From Chryseobacterium sp. Tr-659 (lineage in GTDB: Bacteria; Bacteroidota; Bacteroidia; Flavobacteriales; Weeksellaceae), in assembly GCF_011752975.1 (NCBI RefSeq), contig NZ_VWWP01000008.1, positions 62,001-126,000 of the forward strand: 64,000 nt of DNA, given 5' to 3'. Below the pieces are notes generated by a model that worked only from the letters and a program-made list of their open reading frames with translations, was not told where the DNA came from and made no database searches. Shown here piece after piece: positions 8,734 through 18,018 of the stretch. Numbering within the stretch: the first letter of the stretch is position 1; every line of letters starts with the position of its first letter. The position numbers were made by a program, and so were the translations under genes.

Positions 8734-9909
8734 ATGAGCATTCTAGACAAAGCTAAAAATTATGTTGAAATCTTATTCAAAGATAAGTTATCTCCGGTAT
8801 ATTTTTATCATAATTTTATTCATACTGCCTACACAGTCAATAAGGCTGAGGAAATCATGAAAAATACTCCTGTTTCTGAAGAGGATCAGGAGAAAGTACT
8901 TGTAGCATTATGGTTTCATGATACAGGATATATAGAATGTGCCATGAACCATGAGGAGAGAGGCGTAGAAATTATGAAGACGTTTCTTCATCAGGAAAAT
9001 TATCCTGAAAACTATATTGCAGATGTTGAAAAACTCATCCTGGCTACAAAGATCCATTACGAACCGCAGAATTTACTGGAAAAAATTGTAAAAGATGCTG
9101 ATTTCAGTCATTTTGCAGGCCATGATTACAGTGATATTTCCGATGCTTTAAGAAAAGAATGGGAGCTTACCAATGTAAGATGTTTTTCTAATGAAGAATG
9201 GAACGCCGGAAACCTGGATATGCTGAAGAATAAGCATACTTTTTATACAGATTATGCTAAGGATAACTGGGAGCCTCTGAAAAAGAAGAATATTAAGAAG
9301 ATCGAAAAGAAGCTGGAAAAAGAGGACGATAAAAAAGAGAGCAAAAAAGAGAACTCAGAAGTTAAAAAGGAAAAAGAGAAATCAGACAGAAGTGTAGATA
9401 CTTTATTCAGGGTTACCCTTAACAATCACACAAGGCTGAGTGATATTGCCGACAGTAAGGCCAATATTCTTTTATCTGTAAATGCAATAATTATTTCGGT
9501 TTGCCTTTCCGTATTGGTTCCGAAGCTCGATGCTCCTAAAAATTCACATTTGATTCTTCCGAGTTTCATATTGCTGCTGTCTAGTGTACTCACCATCATA
9601 TTTGCAATCCTGTCTACAAAACCCAATGTAACAAAAACCACATTTACAGCCCAGGATATTACAAACAGAAAAGTAAATTTGTTGTTCTTCGGAAATTTTC
9701 AGCAGATGTTGTTTGATGATTATCACAATGCCATGAAAGATCTGATTAAAGACAGGGATTATATTTATGATTCTATGGTAAAAGATCTGTATTATCTGGG
9801 AAAAGTTCTGGACAGAAAGTACAAGCTTTTATCAATTACCTATAAGATATTTATGGCAGGAATCATTATTTCCGTGCTGTCTTTTGGGGTTGCATTTCTT
9901 AGTCTTTAA
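8734..9909 (+). CDS. HD phosphohydrolase fused to a Pycsar-type (DUF5706) membrane domain
   Basis: The 391-residue protein has an N-terminal HD domain (about 1-190). Its motifs are YHNFIHTAYTV, the metal-binding pair WFHDTG (His62-Asp63), HEERG and KDADFSHF. A Lys/Glu-rich linker (about 190-218) leads to a DUF5706 domain: LFRVTLNNHTRLSDIADSKA, then a hydrophobic pair near 240-290 and a final membrane helix near 369-389. DUF5706 is the domain of Pycsar membrane effectors that respond to cyclic nucleotides. No cyclase gene is adjacent, so an anti-phage role is not shown. A cyclic-nucleotide or nucleotide-processing role for the HD part is inference. The bestrophin gene follows 15 bases downstream, probably co-transcribed. 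Confidence 0.85.
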   Translation: MSILDKAKNYVEILFKDKLSPVYFYHNFIHTAYTVNKAEEIMKNTPVSEEDQEKVLVALWFHDTGYIECAMNHEERGVEIMKTFLHQENYPENYIADVEKLILATKIHYEPQNLLEKIVKDADFSHFAGHDYSDISDALRKEWELTNVRCFSNEEWNAGNLDMLKNKHTFYTDYAKDNWEPLKKKNIKKIEKKLEKEDDKKESKKENSEVKKEKEKSDRSVDTLFRVTLNNHTRLSDIADSKANILLSVNAIIISVCLSVLVPKLDAPKNSHLILPSFILLLSSVLTIIFAILSTKPNVTKTTFTAQDITNRKVNLLFFGNFQQMLFDDYHNAMKDLIKDRDYIYDSMVKDLYYLGKVLDRKYKLLSITYKIFMAGIIISVLSFGVAFLSL

Positions 9910-9924
9910 TTAAAACAATACACA

Positions 9925-10848
9925 ATGATTGTCAGACAGCGTACGAATTGGCTGAAAATGTTATTTATATGGAGAGGATCTGTATTGAAGAAAATCATCA
10001 TTCAGCTTACCATCATCACGTTGTTTTCATTGGCCATCTATTATTTCAAAGGAAAGGTCTTTGATTATAAAGTACACCTTAATCCGACTATTTTTACACT
10101 GATTGGTCTGGCACTGGCCATTTTTATGGGATTCTGTAATTCGGCGAGCTATGATCGTTTTTGGGAAGGCAGAAAGCTTTGGGGGCTTCTTGTGATTGAA
10201 ACCAGATCTTTAACGAGGCAGATCTTATCACTTGTGAATGATCCTTCTTCTGAAGCTAAAGAAGAAAAACAAAAGATCATTAAGCTGATCTCTGCCTTTT
10301 CATGGTCTCTGAATTTCCAGCTGAGAGATAAATCGGGGACAGAACATCTTGAAAGGCTGCTTTCTCCTGAACAGCAGGAACAGGTAAAAGGGAAGAAATT
10401 TATCCCAAGTATTATCCTTGGTTTTATAGCAGACTGGCTGAATGAGCAGAATAAAAAAGGAAATATAGATACGATTGTCATGACTTCCATGGATCATCAG
10501 CTGAGCCAGTTCTCTAATATTTCCGGGGGTTGTGAAAGGATTTATAATACACCGTTACCATTTGCTTACAGTGTTTTGCTGCATCGTACCGTATATCTTT
10601 ATTGCTTCTGGCTTCCTTTCGGATTGGTTGATACGCTGGGATGGATGATGCCTTTGATCGTTTTGTTGATAAGCTATACTTTTATTGCTCTTGATGCAAT
10701 CATTCAGGAGATTGGAGAGCCTTTCGGGGAAGAAGAAAATGATCTTGCCCTGAATAGTATCTGCCGTACAATTGAATTCTCAATTTTTGAACAGGCCGGA
10801 ATTCCACAGGGAGAATTGAAAAAGCCGGATACTTATTTTGTGGATTAA
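9925..10848 (+). CDS. Bestrophin family anion channel
   Basis: A 307-residue inner-membrane protein of the bestrophin/UPF0187 family. Visible landmarks are WKMLF-type N-terminus (NWLKMLFIWRGSVLKKI), the FCNSASYDRFWEGRKLWG segment typical of bacterial bestrophins, and a late FGEEENDLALNSICR acidic segment (family GxxxNDLPL-like). Membrane helices fall near residues 25-45, 55-72, 205-225 and 232-252. Family members form pentameric chloride or other ion channels. It lies 15 bases after the HD/DUF5706 gene, so the two are likely one operon. Confidence 0.88.
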   Translation: MIVRQRTNWLKMLFIWRGSVLKKIIIQLTIITLFSLAIYYFKGKVFDYKVHLNPTIFTLIGLALAIFMGFCNSASYDRFWEGRKLWGLLVIETRSLTRQILSLVNDPSSEAKEEKQKIIKLISAFSWSLNFQLRDKSGTEHLERLLSPEQQEQVKGKKFIPSIILGFIADWLNEQNKKGNIDTIVMTSMDHQLSQFSNISGGCERIYNTPLPFAYSVLLHRTVYLYCFWLPFGLVDTLGWMMPLIVLLISYTFIALDAIIQEIGEPFGEEENDLALNSICRTIEFSIFEQAGIPQGELKKPDTYFVD

Positions 10849-10866
10849 TTTTTAGGAATTTCTCAA

Positions 10867-11673
10867 TTATAGCTTAAAATATTCTGTTGAGATATCATAT
10901 CCATAACGTATAATCATGATGGATACTACGATAAGAAAAATTTTTCTTACAAAGCCATTTCCTTTTTTCAATGCCATACGGCTGCCGGCAATATTTCCAA
11001 TGATATTAAAGAAGGCGAGCAGTAATCCAACGCCCAAAAGATAATACCCCTGCTTGATAAATATGATGAGGGCAGATATACCGGTACAGCAATTTATAAC
11101 TTTAGCATAAGCGGAAGCTTTTAAGAATTCAAATCCCATAAAAAATACAAAGCTTAGTATGAAGAAACTACCAGTCCCTGGTCCAAATAAACCATCATAA
11201 AACCCAACTACAATACCTATTAATGATCCTGTTATCATTTGTTTTCTGAAAGACAATACTTTCGTTTGTGTTGTTCCCAGTTCTTTTTTCTGATATACAT
11301 ACACTGCCATTACAATAAGAATAACAAGAATGGCTGGTTTTAATACTTCTGTTCGGATTATACTTACTGTTTGAGCTCCCAGTAAAGAGGCAATAAAAGC
11401 AAACACACAGATAGTGAATAACAAAAGATAATCAAACCTGATCTTTTTTGTATATCTGTAAGTAGCAAATAATGTTCCTGATAAAGCCGCAATTTTATTA
11501 GTTCCGAAAATGGTAGGTACAGGAAGATTTGAGAATGCTATAAGTAAAGCAGGAACTTGTATTAAACCGCCGCCGCCAACAACTGCATCAATAAAACCGG
11601 CAGCAAAAGCAAGAAAACATAGGAAGACCAATAGGTATACAGGATACTCCAGGGTAAGAAATAATTCGTTCAT
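10867..11673 (-). CDS. TauE/SafE (TSUP) family membrane transporter
   Basis: A 268-residue polytopic protein starting with FAAGFIDAVVGGGGLIQVPALL, the signature first repeat of the TSUP family; the second-repeat signature is GFYDGLFGPGTGSFFIL. About seven to eight membrane helices are visible. The family exports sulfite, sulfoacetate and other organosulfur compounds, but the substrate cannot be read from the sequence. It converges on the bestrophin gene with an 18-base gap. Confidence 0.9.
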   Translation of the reverse strand: MNELFLTLEYPVYLLVFLCFLAFAAGFIDAVVGGGGLIQVPALLIAFSNLPVPTIFGTNKIAALSGTLFATYRYTKKIRFDYLLLFTICVFAFIASLLGAQTVSIIRTEVLKPAILVILIVMAVYVYQKKELGTTQTKVLSFRKQMITGSLIGIVVGFYDGLFGPGTGSFFILSFVFFMGFEFLKASAYAKVINCCTGISALIIFIKQGYYLLGVGLLLAFFNIIGNIAGSRMALKKGNGFVRKIFLIVVSIMIIRYGYDISTEYFKL

Positions 11674-11809
11674 AAGATTTGTGTTTTTGATAAAAAAGAA
11701 GAGTATTCAGCCCTATTTTTAGGTACAAAATAAATGATTTTTTCGATTAAAAACATTTCTGCATTGCACAAATTACGTTACTTTTCGTTAGAAATAAAGT
11801 TAATATGTA

Positions 11810-14125
11810 TTATATTAATTCATTTTGTTGTAAAGAAACCCTTAGTGCTAATAATCCGGTAATTCCTTGTAAATCTTCCACTCTTAAAAATTCCACATCA
11901 TGTTGTAAAATACCTTTCTTCTGCAGTTTGGAAATATAGTCCAGATATTCTTTCTGGTTTTCCATTCCGAAGTAGACAATGGTGATCTTTCCGGGAGCGG
12001 TGATGCGTTCTGAAGAATCTTTTACATGAGCTTTATCCAAACGTTTTTTGATGATTTCATAATAGGAATTGTAAGCTCCGTCTACATCAAAGCGCTTTTC
12101 ATCCATTCTGAAGCGGATATCTATTTTTTCATTATAAACAAAGATTAATGAGGCAATATCCAGCTGTACAGGTAGGTCTTTTTTGAAAGACTGGAACTCA
12201 AGTTCCATTTTGCAGATGGTCTTTAGCTGCCAGTATCTCAGTTTATGGACTACTTTTGCAGTATAATGAAGTTCAGGAGCGATTGTTGGACCAATATACA
12301 GGTTATGCTCCACGCCGTCCGATTTGAATCTTTCATAATAATGCGGGAAAATTTCCTGTGCTTTTACCTGGCTTTCATCCAGCATATCTGCCAGCTTTCT
12401 GTTGACAAGGGTAATAGAATCATCCAGATTTTTTCTGTGATTGTAAAAAAGATTTGTAGGACCAAAGATTTGTGAAAAATAATTTTTAATCTTTGTTTTT
12501 ATTTCTCCTGATGTTTTTACTTCCAATTTACCCTGCAGGAAAGGATGAATTTCTTCTCTTAATACTCTTTGAAAACGCTGCTCCGTATCTGCTTTGATCT
12601 CATTATTTAACTCATTCTCAAAAATATCAAGAGCCAGTAAGAATTTTTCCGAATCGGAATTGGTGAGTGTTAAAATTTCATTCAATGATTCAATCTGCTG
12701 GTTGAGGTCTTCAAGCATCAGGTTAAAACGTTTTTCTGAAGAAGAACGGATGTCTGAAACTCCGAACAGAGGGGTAAGATTTTTAAATGAAATCTGTTTT
12801 AAAGTATATATTTTTTTCCCTAGCGACGCTGTGAAATATTTCTCAGCTTCATTTCTGAACTTCCATACCACACTGTCGTGGATGGTGGTGTATTCACGCT
12901 GAATGATGGCTTCTATCTGGTAATTTTTCTCAAAATAAAATCTGCTCAGTGAGAAGAGAATCATATCGGTAAAAAACTCCATTTTTTTGAGCTTTAAACC
13001 GTTAAAACTGCCGGCTATCGGAGAAGTGAATTCCATAATAGCAAGAAGCTCCTTATCTTTCATGATCGGGATTACCATGAAGCTGTTGACGTTATTATCC
13101 TTTAAAATACTGAATGATGGGAGTTGTTTGACATTTTCATCCAGATTATTAACATTGGAAACCACAACCGGTTTTGAATTGTGATTTAAATTATCAAAAG
13201 TATTTTTACGGGTTTCTTCATCAAAAGTATTGATCCAGAAATCAAGGATATGATTGGTCAGAAAACTTTCATAAATCGGAAGTTTATCAAGCTTCTGTTC
13301 CTTTTTATTGAAGGTCATCAGCCCGAAGCTGAGTTCCGGAACATCAAAATAGGATTTGAAGATTTCGGTTAGGTTTTGATTAGGATTCATGTTTTCCGGA
13401 TCTATTTCTATCATACTTGATTTCAGATCCGATAAAGCAACCTCAGAGGTGCAGTCTACCAGTGAAATGATGGTAAACCCTTTCAATATCCATGATTGTG
13501 AAGGGAAATATTTTTTCCACAATTTAAAATCATCCAGGTTTTCCAAAAGCATATCCAGCACATCATCAGATGGAATTTTGGCATCTTCTGTAGGAGTAAC
13601 TTCTGTAAAATCTGAATTGACCGTTATCTTATAATGTTTCATGATTCCCTGTTTATTCGGGATATCATAATAAAACGGAATCGTACTTTTGATATCTTTA
13701 TTGAAATAAGCCTGAAGAATCAAGCAGCAGCAGAAGACATAAAACTCATTATCCGTAATATTTCTAAGTTCTATTTCAAAATCTGTTCCCGCATCTTTAA
13801 GGATATCTTTAAATCTTTCTGTATAATTGAAAGTGATGTTGGAAAGAGGAATACTTGCCGCTTTTATTTCATTTTTGGTAAGACCGGTAGGGAAGAGGTC
13901 TGCAAGGAGCATTCTGATGAGGTCTTCATTTTTCTCCAGAAGTGCTGTATCCTGAAAACCATCTCGCAGTTCTTTGAAATTTCTTGTGCTCTCAATCAGC
14001 GATTCCGCATAATTGACCCGGTATTCCAGGCGGTCATTGTAACGGATATGCTCCAACACATCCAAATATTTTTTGAATGAAATATAAACCTGAAAAGGGG
14101 AGTCTTTTTTGTAAAGATTAGCCAA
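11810..14125 (-). CDS. Large cytoplasmic protein with GAF-like domain
   Basis: A 771-residue soluble protein with no signal peptide or membrane segment. A GAF-like stretch is visible at roughly 230-410 (FLTNHILDFWI, KPVVVSNVNNLDENVKQLPSFS, SFMVIPIMKDKELLAIMEFTS). The flanking parts are helical with coiled-coil character (about 470-560), and the C-terminal 200 residues are a separate unnamed region (EHNLYIGPTIAPELHY, IDIRFRMDEKRFDVDGAYN). No kinase, cyclase or output domain is recognised. It resembles the GAF-containing hypothetical proteins of Flavobacteriia. The start at 14125 gives a methionine with no close alternative. Confidence 0.75.
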   Translation of the reverse strand: MANLYKKDSPFQVYISFKKYLDVLEHIRYNDRLEYRVNYAESLIESTRNFKELRDGFQDTALLEKNEDLIRMLLADLFPTGLTKNEIKAASIPLSNITFNYTERFKDILKDAGTDFEIELRNITDNEFYVFCCCLILQAYFNKDIKSTIPFYYDIPNKQGIMKHYKITVNSDFTEVTPTEDAKIPSDDVLDMLLENLDDFKLWKKYFPSQSWILKGFTIISLVDCTSEVALSDLKSSMIEIDPENMNPNQNLTEIFKSYFDVPELSFGLMTFNKKEQKLDKLPIYESFLTNHILDFWINTFDEETRKNTFDNLNHNSKPVVVSNVNNLDENVKQLPSFSILKDNNVNSFMVIPIMKDKELLAIMEFTSPIAGSFNGLKLKKMEFFTDMILFSLSRFYFEKNYQIEAIIQREYTTIHDSVVWKFRNEAEKYFTASLGKKIYTLKQISFKNLTPLFGVSDIRSSSEKRFNLMLEDLNQQIESLNEILTLTNSDSEKFLLALDIFENELNNEIKADTEQRFQRVLREEIHPFLQGKLEVKTSGEIKTKIKNYFSQIFGPTNLFYNHRKNLDDSITLVNRKLADMLDESQVKAQEIFPHYYERFKSDGVEHNLYIGPTIAPELHYTAKVVHKLRYWQLKTICKMELEFQSFKKDLPVQLDIASLIFVYNEKIDIRFRMDEKRFDVDGAYNSYYEIIKKRLDKAHVKDSSERITAPGKITIVYFGMENQKEYLDYISKLQKKGILQHDVEFLRVEDLQGITGLLALRVSLQQNELI

Positions 14126-14275
14126 GAGCTGAAATTTAAAGTAAAGTTATGAAAAAAGCGGAATATTGATATTCTGTAAATTTTATTTTATTCTATATAA
14201 TTTACGGATGTTTAGAGAAAAATTTCAGCATATTTTATAATTTATTAAGGTTTCTGAAGAATAAAGATGACTGTT

Positions 14276-16330
14276 TTACTGATTAATAAATTCTACCGCC
14301 TTTTGAATCAGCAGATCTTCGCCTTTACGTATTGACTGAAGTGTCGGTTTAGCCTGAATATCAATAGAAATACCGGTTCTCTGGGTATCTTTTCCATCAG
14401 GATAATAGATTCCTAAACCACTCATTGAAGTACTGATTCTGCCGGGAAGGTCTATATAAGAGACATTTCCATCTGTACCTGCGGTCTGGGAACCTATCAC
14501 AGCTGATCTTGGTGCGGTACGTAAAGCCATAGCTATAAATTCAGAGGCACTTTGCGTATTTTGATCAACTAAAATAGCGATCTTACCTTTATAATAGTTC
14601 TTGTTTCTTTTACCGATTTTTGCAATCCCCTTCATTTCAAATTTTCCCGGATGCTGAAGCGATGTTATTTTGAACAAAGCAAATTCTTTCTCTTCAGGAT
14701 ACAGATATCCGGAAAGCAGCTCTGCTGTAAATTGTTTAGGATAACCTCGAAGATCGATAATGATACCTTTTTTATTCATGAACTTTTCCATAGCCGTATG
14801 AACTTCCTGCTCCTTTATAATGGTGGAATTGATATATCCTGTAGCAGGATCCAATTCCTTGTATGCAGATGTATTTGCTTTCGCCGCCATATCCTGAGCT
14901 GGAATTGTTTTTGAACTGATATCCAAAATTTCACCATTATCTTTTTTAATCTTTAATACAATATCATCTTCATTGGTCTTAAGTATGATTTTACTAATCT
15001 CTCTTAGTAGAGAAGCTTTGTTGGAAGCCGGGATATATTTTGCTTTTTCGTTCAGAAGGTCACTTACTTTTTGATGATCAATTTCTGTAATGATATCTCC
15101 AACACTAAATCCTGAAACCGAGTTGTGTTTACTGATATCTGTAATAACCAATTGCTCATCAACAAATCTTGTTTTCAAAGGAGCTTCTCTGATACCGTAA
15201 AATTCATCAATAATATTTCCGAAATCGTAAATGCCGGCATGAGTGTCATGGATTTCAGTAGTAAGTTCCAGTATGGTCAGTTTATAACTGAGTTCGTCAT
15301 GGGTATGAATGATTTTTGGAATGTAATCTTTCAAAATTTGATCCCAGTTTTTTCCTATAATATCTTTGTATGGGAAAAAATAGTTAATACTGTTCCAGTA
15401 TCGGAATAAAGCCAGAATTTTCATTCCGGTATCATCCCATTTTATTCTTTGATAGGGTTCTTCATTTTTAAATACCGGATTTTGATCCGGAGAAACAATA
15501 TCAACATAATAATTTTCTTTGATCTCAGTTTTGATTCCGGCACCGAAAGTTCTGCTCCAGTTAAATAGTAAAGCATCAAAATTTTTAGAATTGATATGGG
15601 GTAGAAAACGGAACAGTTCATAATCCCAGTTCATATTTCCTTTCGAGACTTCCGGGCTGTGGTATTTAAGATATCCCCAGGTTTTGCCGAGTTGATAAAG
15701 GTTACTGATTTGGGTTTCGTTGAGGCTGTCAATTTTGAACTGGGAATCCAGTAAGAATTCATCAGCAGACTGGTAATGTCCTTCGGAAGCTATTGTTTCA
15801 ATATTGGTTCCATCTACATAAACTTTGAAACTATCAAACCAGACTTTTCCTTTTCCTTTGAGGAAACCACCGATTTGAAGAGTGCCCTGATTTTCGGTAA
15901 TTGGTAACGTAATGGTATATTTTTTCCAATCTGTGGTTCCATGAACATTTTCTGTTTTGATCTCGTTTGATCCGAGAGGCTGCTGATCTCCTCTAGCCAG
16001 AGAAATGAATAATCCTGCGGAGTTTTCTACTTTTTCTGTTTTAACATATCCTTCTAACCTAAGCTCTTTTCCCTGGAAAATATTGAAAAGTGTATAAGAG
16101 ATACCTCCTTCGGAAGCTTGAGTGGGAGATTGGATGATAACAGATTTTTTTCCCGCTTGAAATAGTGCAGATTCATTCTTTGCAATGATGTTTCCCCAGT
16201 GATACCATCCTTCAGGTAATGAATTGTTCCTGGTTTTTGTTTCGAATCCGAAATTGTAATCTTTATTGTTTTGAGAGTTACAGCTGATTGACAATAAGGC
16301 AAGGAAGATAATGAGGAAAAGGTTTTTCAT
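14276..16330 (-). CDS. S41 (C-terminal processing-type) peptidase lipoprotein
   Basis: A 684-residue protein starting at the ATG at 16330, preferred over one seven codons upstream because MKNLFLIIFLALLSISC is then a clean lipoprotein signal (LSISC lipobox). An N-terminal beta-sandwich, carbohydrate-binding-like region covers about 20-170 (RLEGYVKTEKVENSAGLFISL). A PDZ-like segment lies near 400-470 (SGFSVGDIITEIDHQKV). The S41 core near 490-680 holds IIIDLRGYP, the nucleophile region VDQNTQSASEFIAMALR and GSQTAGTDGNVS. The peptidase is likely periplasmic or surface-exposed and lipid-anchored. It ends with GISIDIQAKPT, usual for S41. Confidence 0.88.
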   Translation of the reverse strand: MKNLFLIIFLALLSISCNSQNNKDYNFGFETKTRNNSLPEGWYHWGNIIAKNESALFQAGKKSVIIQSPTQASEGGISYTLFNIFQGKELRLEGYVKTEKVENSAGLFISLARGDQQPLGSNEIKTENVHGTTDWKKYTITLPITENQGTLQIGGFLKGKGKVWFDSFKVYVDGTNIETIASEGHYQSADEFLLDSQFKIDSLNETQISNLYQLGKTWGYLKYHSPEVSKGNMNWDYELFRFLPHINSKNFDALLFNWSRTFGAGIKTEIKENYYVDIVSPDQNPVFKNEEPYQRIKWDDTGMKILALFRYWNSINYFFPYKDIIGKNWDQILKDYIPKIIHTHDELSYKLTILELTTEIHDTHAGIYDFGNIIDEFYGIREAPLKTRFVDEQLVITDISKHNSVSGFSVGDIITEIDHQKVSDLLNEKAKYIPASNKASLLREISKIILKTNEDDIVLKIKKDNGEILDISSKTIPAQDMAAKANTSAYKELDPATGYINSTIIKEQEVHTAMEKFMNKKGIIIDLRGYPKQFTAELLSGYLYPEEKEFALFKITSLQHPGKFEMKGIAKIGKRNKNYYKGKIAILVDQNTQSASEFIAMALRTAPRSAVIGSQTAGTDGNVSYIDLPGRISTSMSGLGIYYPDGKDTQRTGISIDIQAKPTLQSIRKGEDLLIQKAVEFINQ

Positions 16331-16451
16331 ATTTAAAAAAGAGGATAGCACATCACTATAACAAAATCAGAAGTTAGAGTATGCGGAGTTTTTGGCTTTT
16401 GTTTTTTCAAATATAAGCTTTTGTTTTTATTCAGGTTTGACTATTGGCCAT

Positions 16452-16481
16452 AAAAAAAGCACAACTAAAAGTTGTGCTTTT
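16452..16481 (-). terminator. Terminator of the nuo operon
   Basis: A perfect 11-bp stem (AAAAGCACAAC / GTTGTGCTTTT, loop of 5) gives a run of seven U on the minus-strand transcript. It lies 21 bases after the nuoN stop. Confidence 0.9.
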
Positions 16482-16501
16482 GATATTTTTGAATTCAGAT
16501 T

Positions 16502-17881
16502 TTACAATCCGAACATTCTTGCAAAGATATCCGGGAAGATTCCCAGGATGATAATCAAAGCAATTACAATCACTGCAATGATGTTGTAAGTAAGCGTTAC
16601 TTTTTCTGATGATTTGAATGTTGATTCTTTGAAGAAGAACATCGCAATAATCAGTCTTAAATAGTAAGCAATAGACAGGGCAGAACCTAAAACAGCTACC
16701 AATACTAAGAAAGCGGCACCATTCATAGCCTGGGAGAATAGGGCAAATTTCCCCATAAACCCTGCAGTTAAAGGAACTCCAGCCATTGAAAGCATAGAGA
16801 TTGCTGCTGCTGTAGCTAATAAGGGTTCTGTTTTTGCCAATCCTTTGAAGGCTCCGAAAGAAGTTTCTCTCTTTAATTTCTCTACCCAGATCAGACACAT
16901 GAAAACTCCTACTGTAGATAAAGAGTAAGCGAATAAATAGAACGCTAAGTTATATGTAGAAAGGCTTGTCATTCCGAAGAATACCAATCCAATGTATCCT
17001 GCGTGAGAAACTGAAGAGTATGCCAGCATTCTTTTTGCATTTGTCTGAGCAAGTCCCATCACGTTTGCTAAAAGTAAAGTAATGATTAAGAACACTCCTA
17101 AAACATTGATCCATTCGTGAGTAACCCCCGCAAAACCAAGAGTCATTAATCTGAACAGCGCAAAGAATCCGGAAATTTTTACTACACTCGCCATGAAAGC
17201 TGTGATCAATGAAGGGGAACCTGCATATACATCAGGACTCCACATGTGGAAAGGTGCTAATGCTACTTTGAACGCCAGTGCACAAAGGATTAATAATACT
17301 CCTAGGATGAACATTACATTACCAGAATTAGCTACTCCAAAATCATGGATTTTATATAAATCAAAACTTCCTGCGCTTCCGTAGATAAACGCAATACCGA
17401 ACAGTAAGAAACCTGTTGCAAATGCACCCATAAGGAAATACTTGATTGAAGCTTCGTTGGATCTCAGATCAGTTTTGTTAGCTCCAGCCATTACATATAA
17501 TGGAATGGAAAGAATTTCAACTCCTAAGAACATCGTTACCAGGTTCTGGTATCCGAAAAGGATGATTCCTCCACATAATGCAAATAGCATCAATGCATAT
17601 AATTCCGACTGGTGGCTTCTGTGGTTGCTGAAAGCAAAACCTCCCAGGAAGAATAACAATAATGTTGTTACAATTGATATTTTAGTAAATAATGCAGTAT
17701 TGCCACTGTACTCATACATATGCTTGTAATGATCGAAAAACGAACATTCCGGCATAAAACTTACGTACAATGCGATGATTAATCCCAAAATCCCAATGTA
17801 TCTTGCGAATTTTCCTTGTTCAAAAACTCCCGAAAATAACGCAATAACTGCCGTTAGGAAAACAATAATTAAAACACTCAT
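16502..17881 (-). CDS. nuoN: NADH-quinone oxidoreductase subunit N
   Basis: A 459-residue antiporter-like membrane subunit of complex I with about 14 helices. The family signature is visible as GAFATGFLLFGIAFIYG, the helix-7 lysine region FKVALAPFHMWSPDVYAGSP and the discontinuous-helix region MLAYSSVSHAGYI. It pumps protons as the middle of the three Mrp-like subunits. It is last in the operon and is followed by a strong terminator. A 137-base AT-rich low-complexity spacer separates it from nuoM. Confidence 0.97.
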   Translation of the reverse strand: MSVLIIVFLTAVIALFSGVFEQGKFARYIGILGLIIALYVSFMPECSFFDHYKHMYEYSGNTALFTKISIVTTLLLFFLGGFAFSNHRSHQSELYALMLFALCGGIILFGYQNLVTMFLGVEILSIPLYVMAGANKTDLRSNEASIKYFLMGAFATGFLLFGIAFIYGSAGSFDLYKIHDFGVANSGNVMFILGVLLILCALAFKVALAPFHMWSPDVYAGSPSLITAFMASVVKISGFFALFRLMTLGFAGVTHEWINVLGVFLIITLLLANVMGLAQTNAKRMLAYSSVSHAGYIGLVFFGMTSLSTYNLAFYLFAYSLSTVGVFMCLIWVEKLKRETSFGAFKGLAKTEPLLATAAAISMLSMAGVPLTAGFMGKFALFSQAMNGAAFLVLVAVLGSALSIAYYLRLIIAMFFFKESTFKSSEKVTLTYNIIAVIVIALIIILGIFPDIFARMFGL

Positions 17882-17888
17882 AATATAG

Positions 17889-17940
17889 ATTTGAGATGTG
17901 AGATTTGAAGTTTAAAGTTTAAGGTTTAGAGTTAAAAGCT
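17889..17940. repeat. Low-complexity intergenic repeat (GAGAT / GTTTAAA words)
   Basis: The nuoN-nuoM spacer contains TTGAGATGTGAGATTTGA and then AGTTTAAAGTTTAAGGTTTA, short near-tandem words without coding potential. It belongs to the same class as the spacers at 24056, 28043 and 29371. Confidence 0.6.
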
Positions 17941-18018
17941 TCTGTCTTTTATCTCTTCATCTTTTATCTTTATTCTCTCTAATCTCTTATTTTTTTAATT
18001 TTTAAATCTTTTAATTTT

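Noticed and set aside
16431-16898. 155-codon minus-strand frame at the end of nuoN
   Set aside because: It is an alternative frame of nuoN and runs through its terminator; composition is not protein-like.
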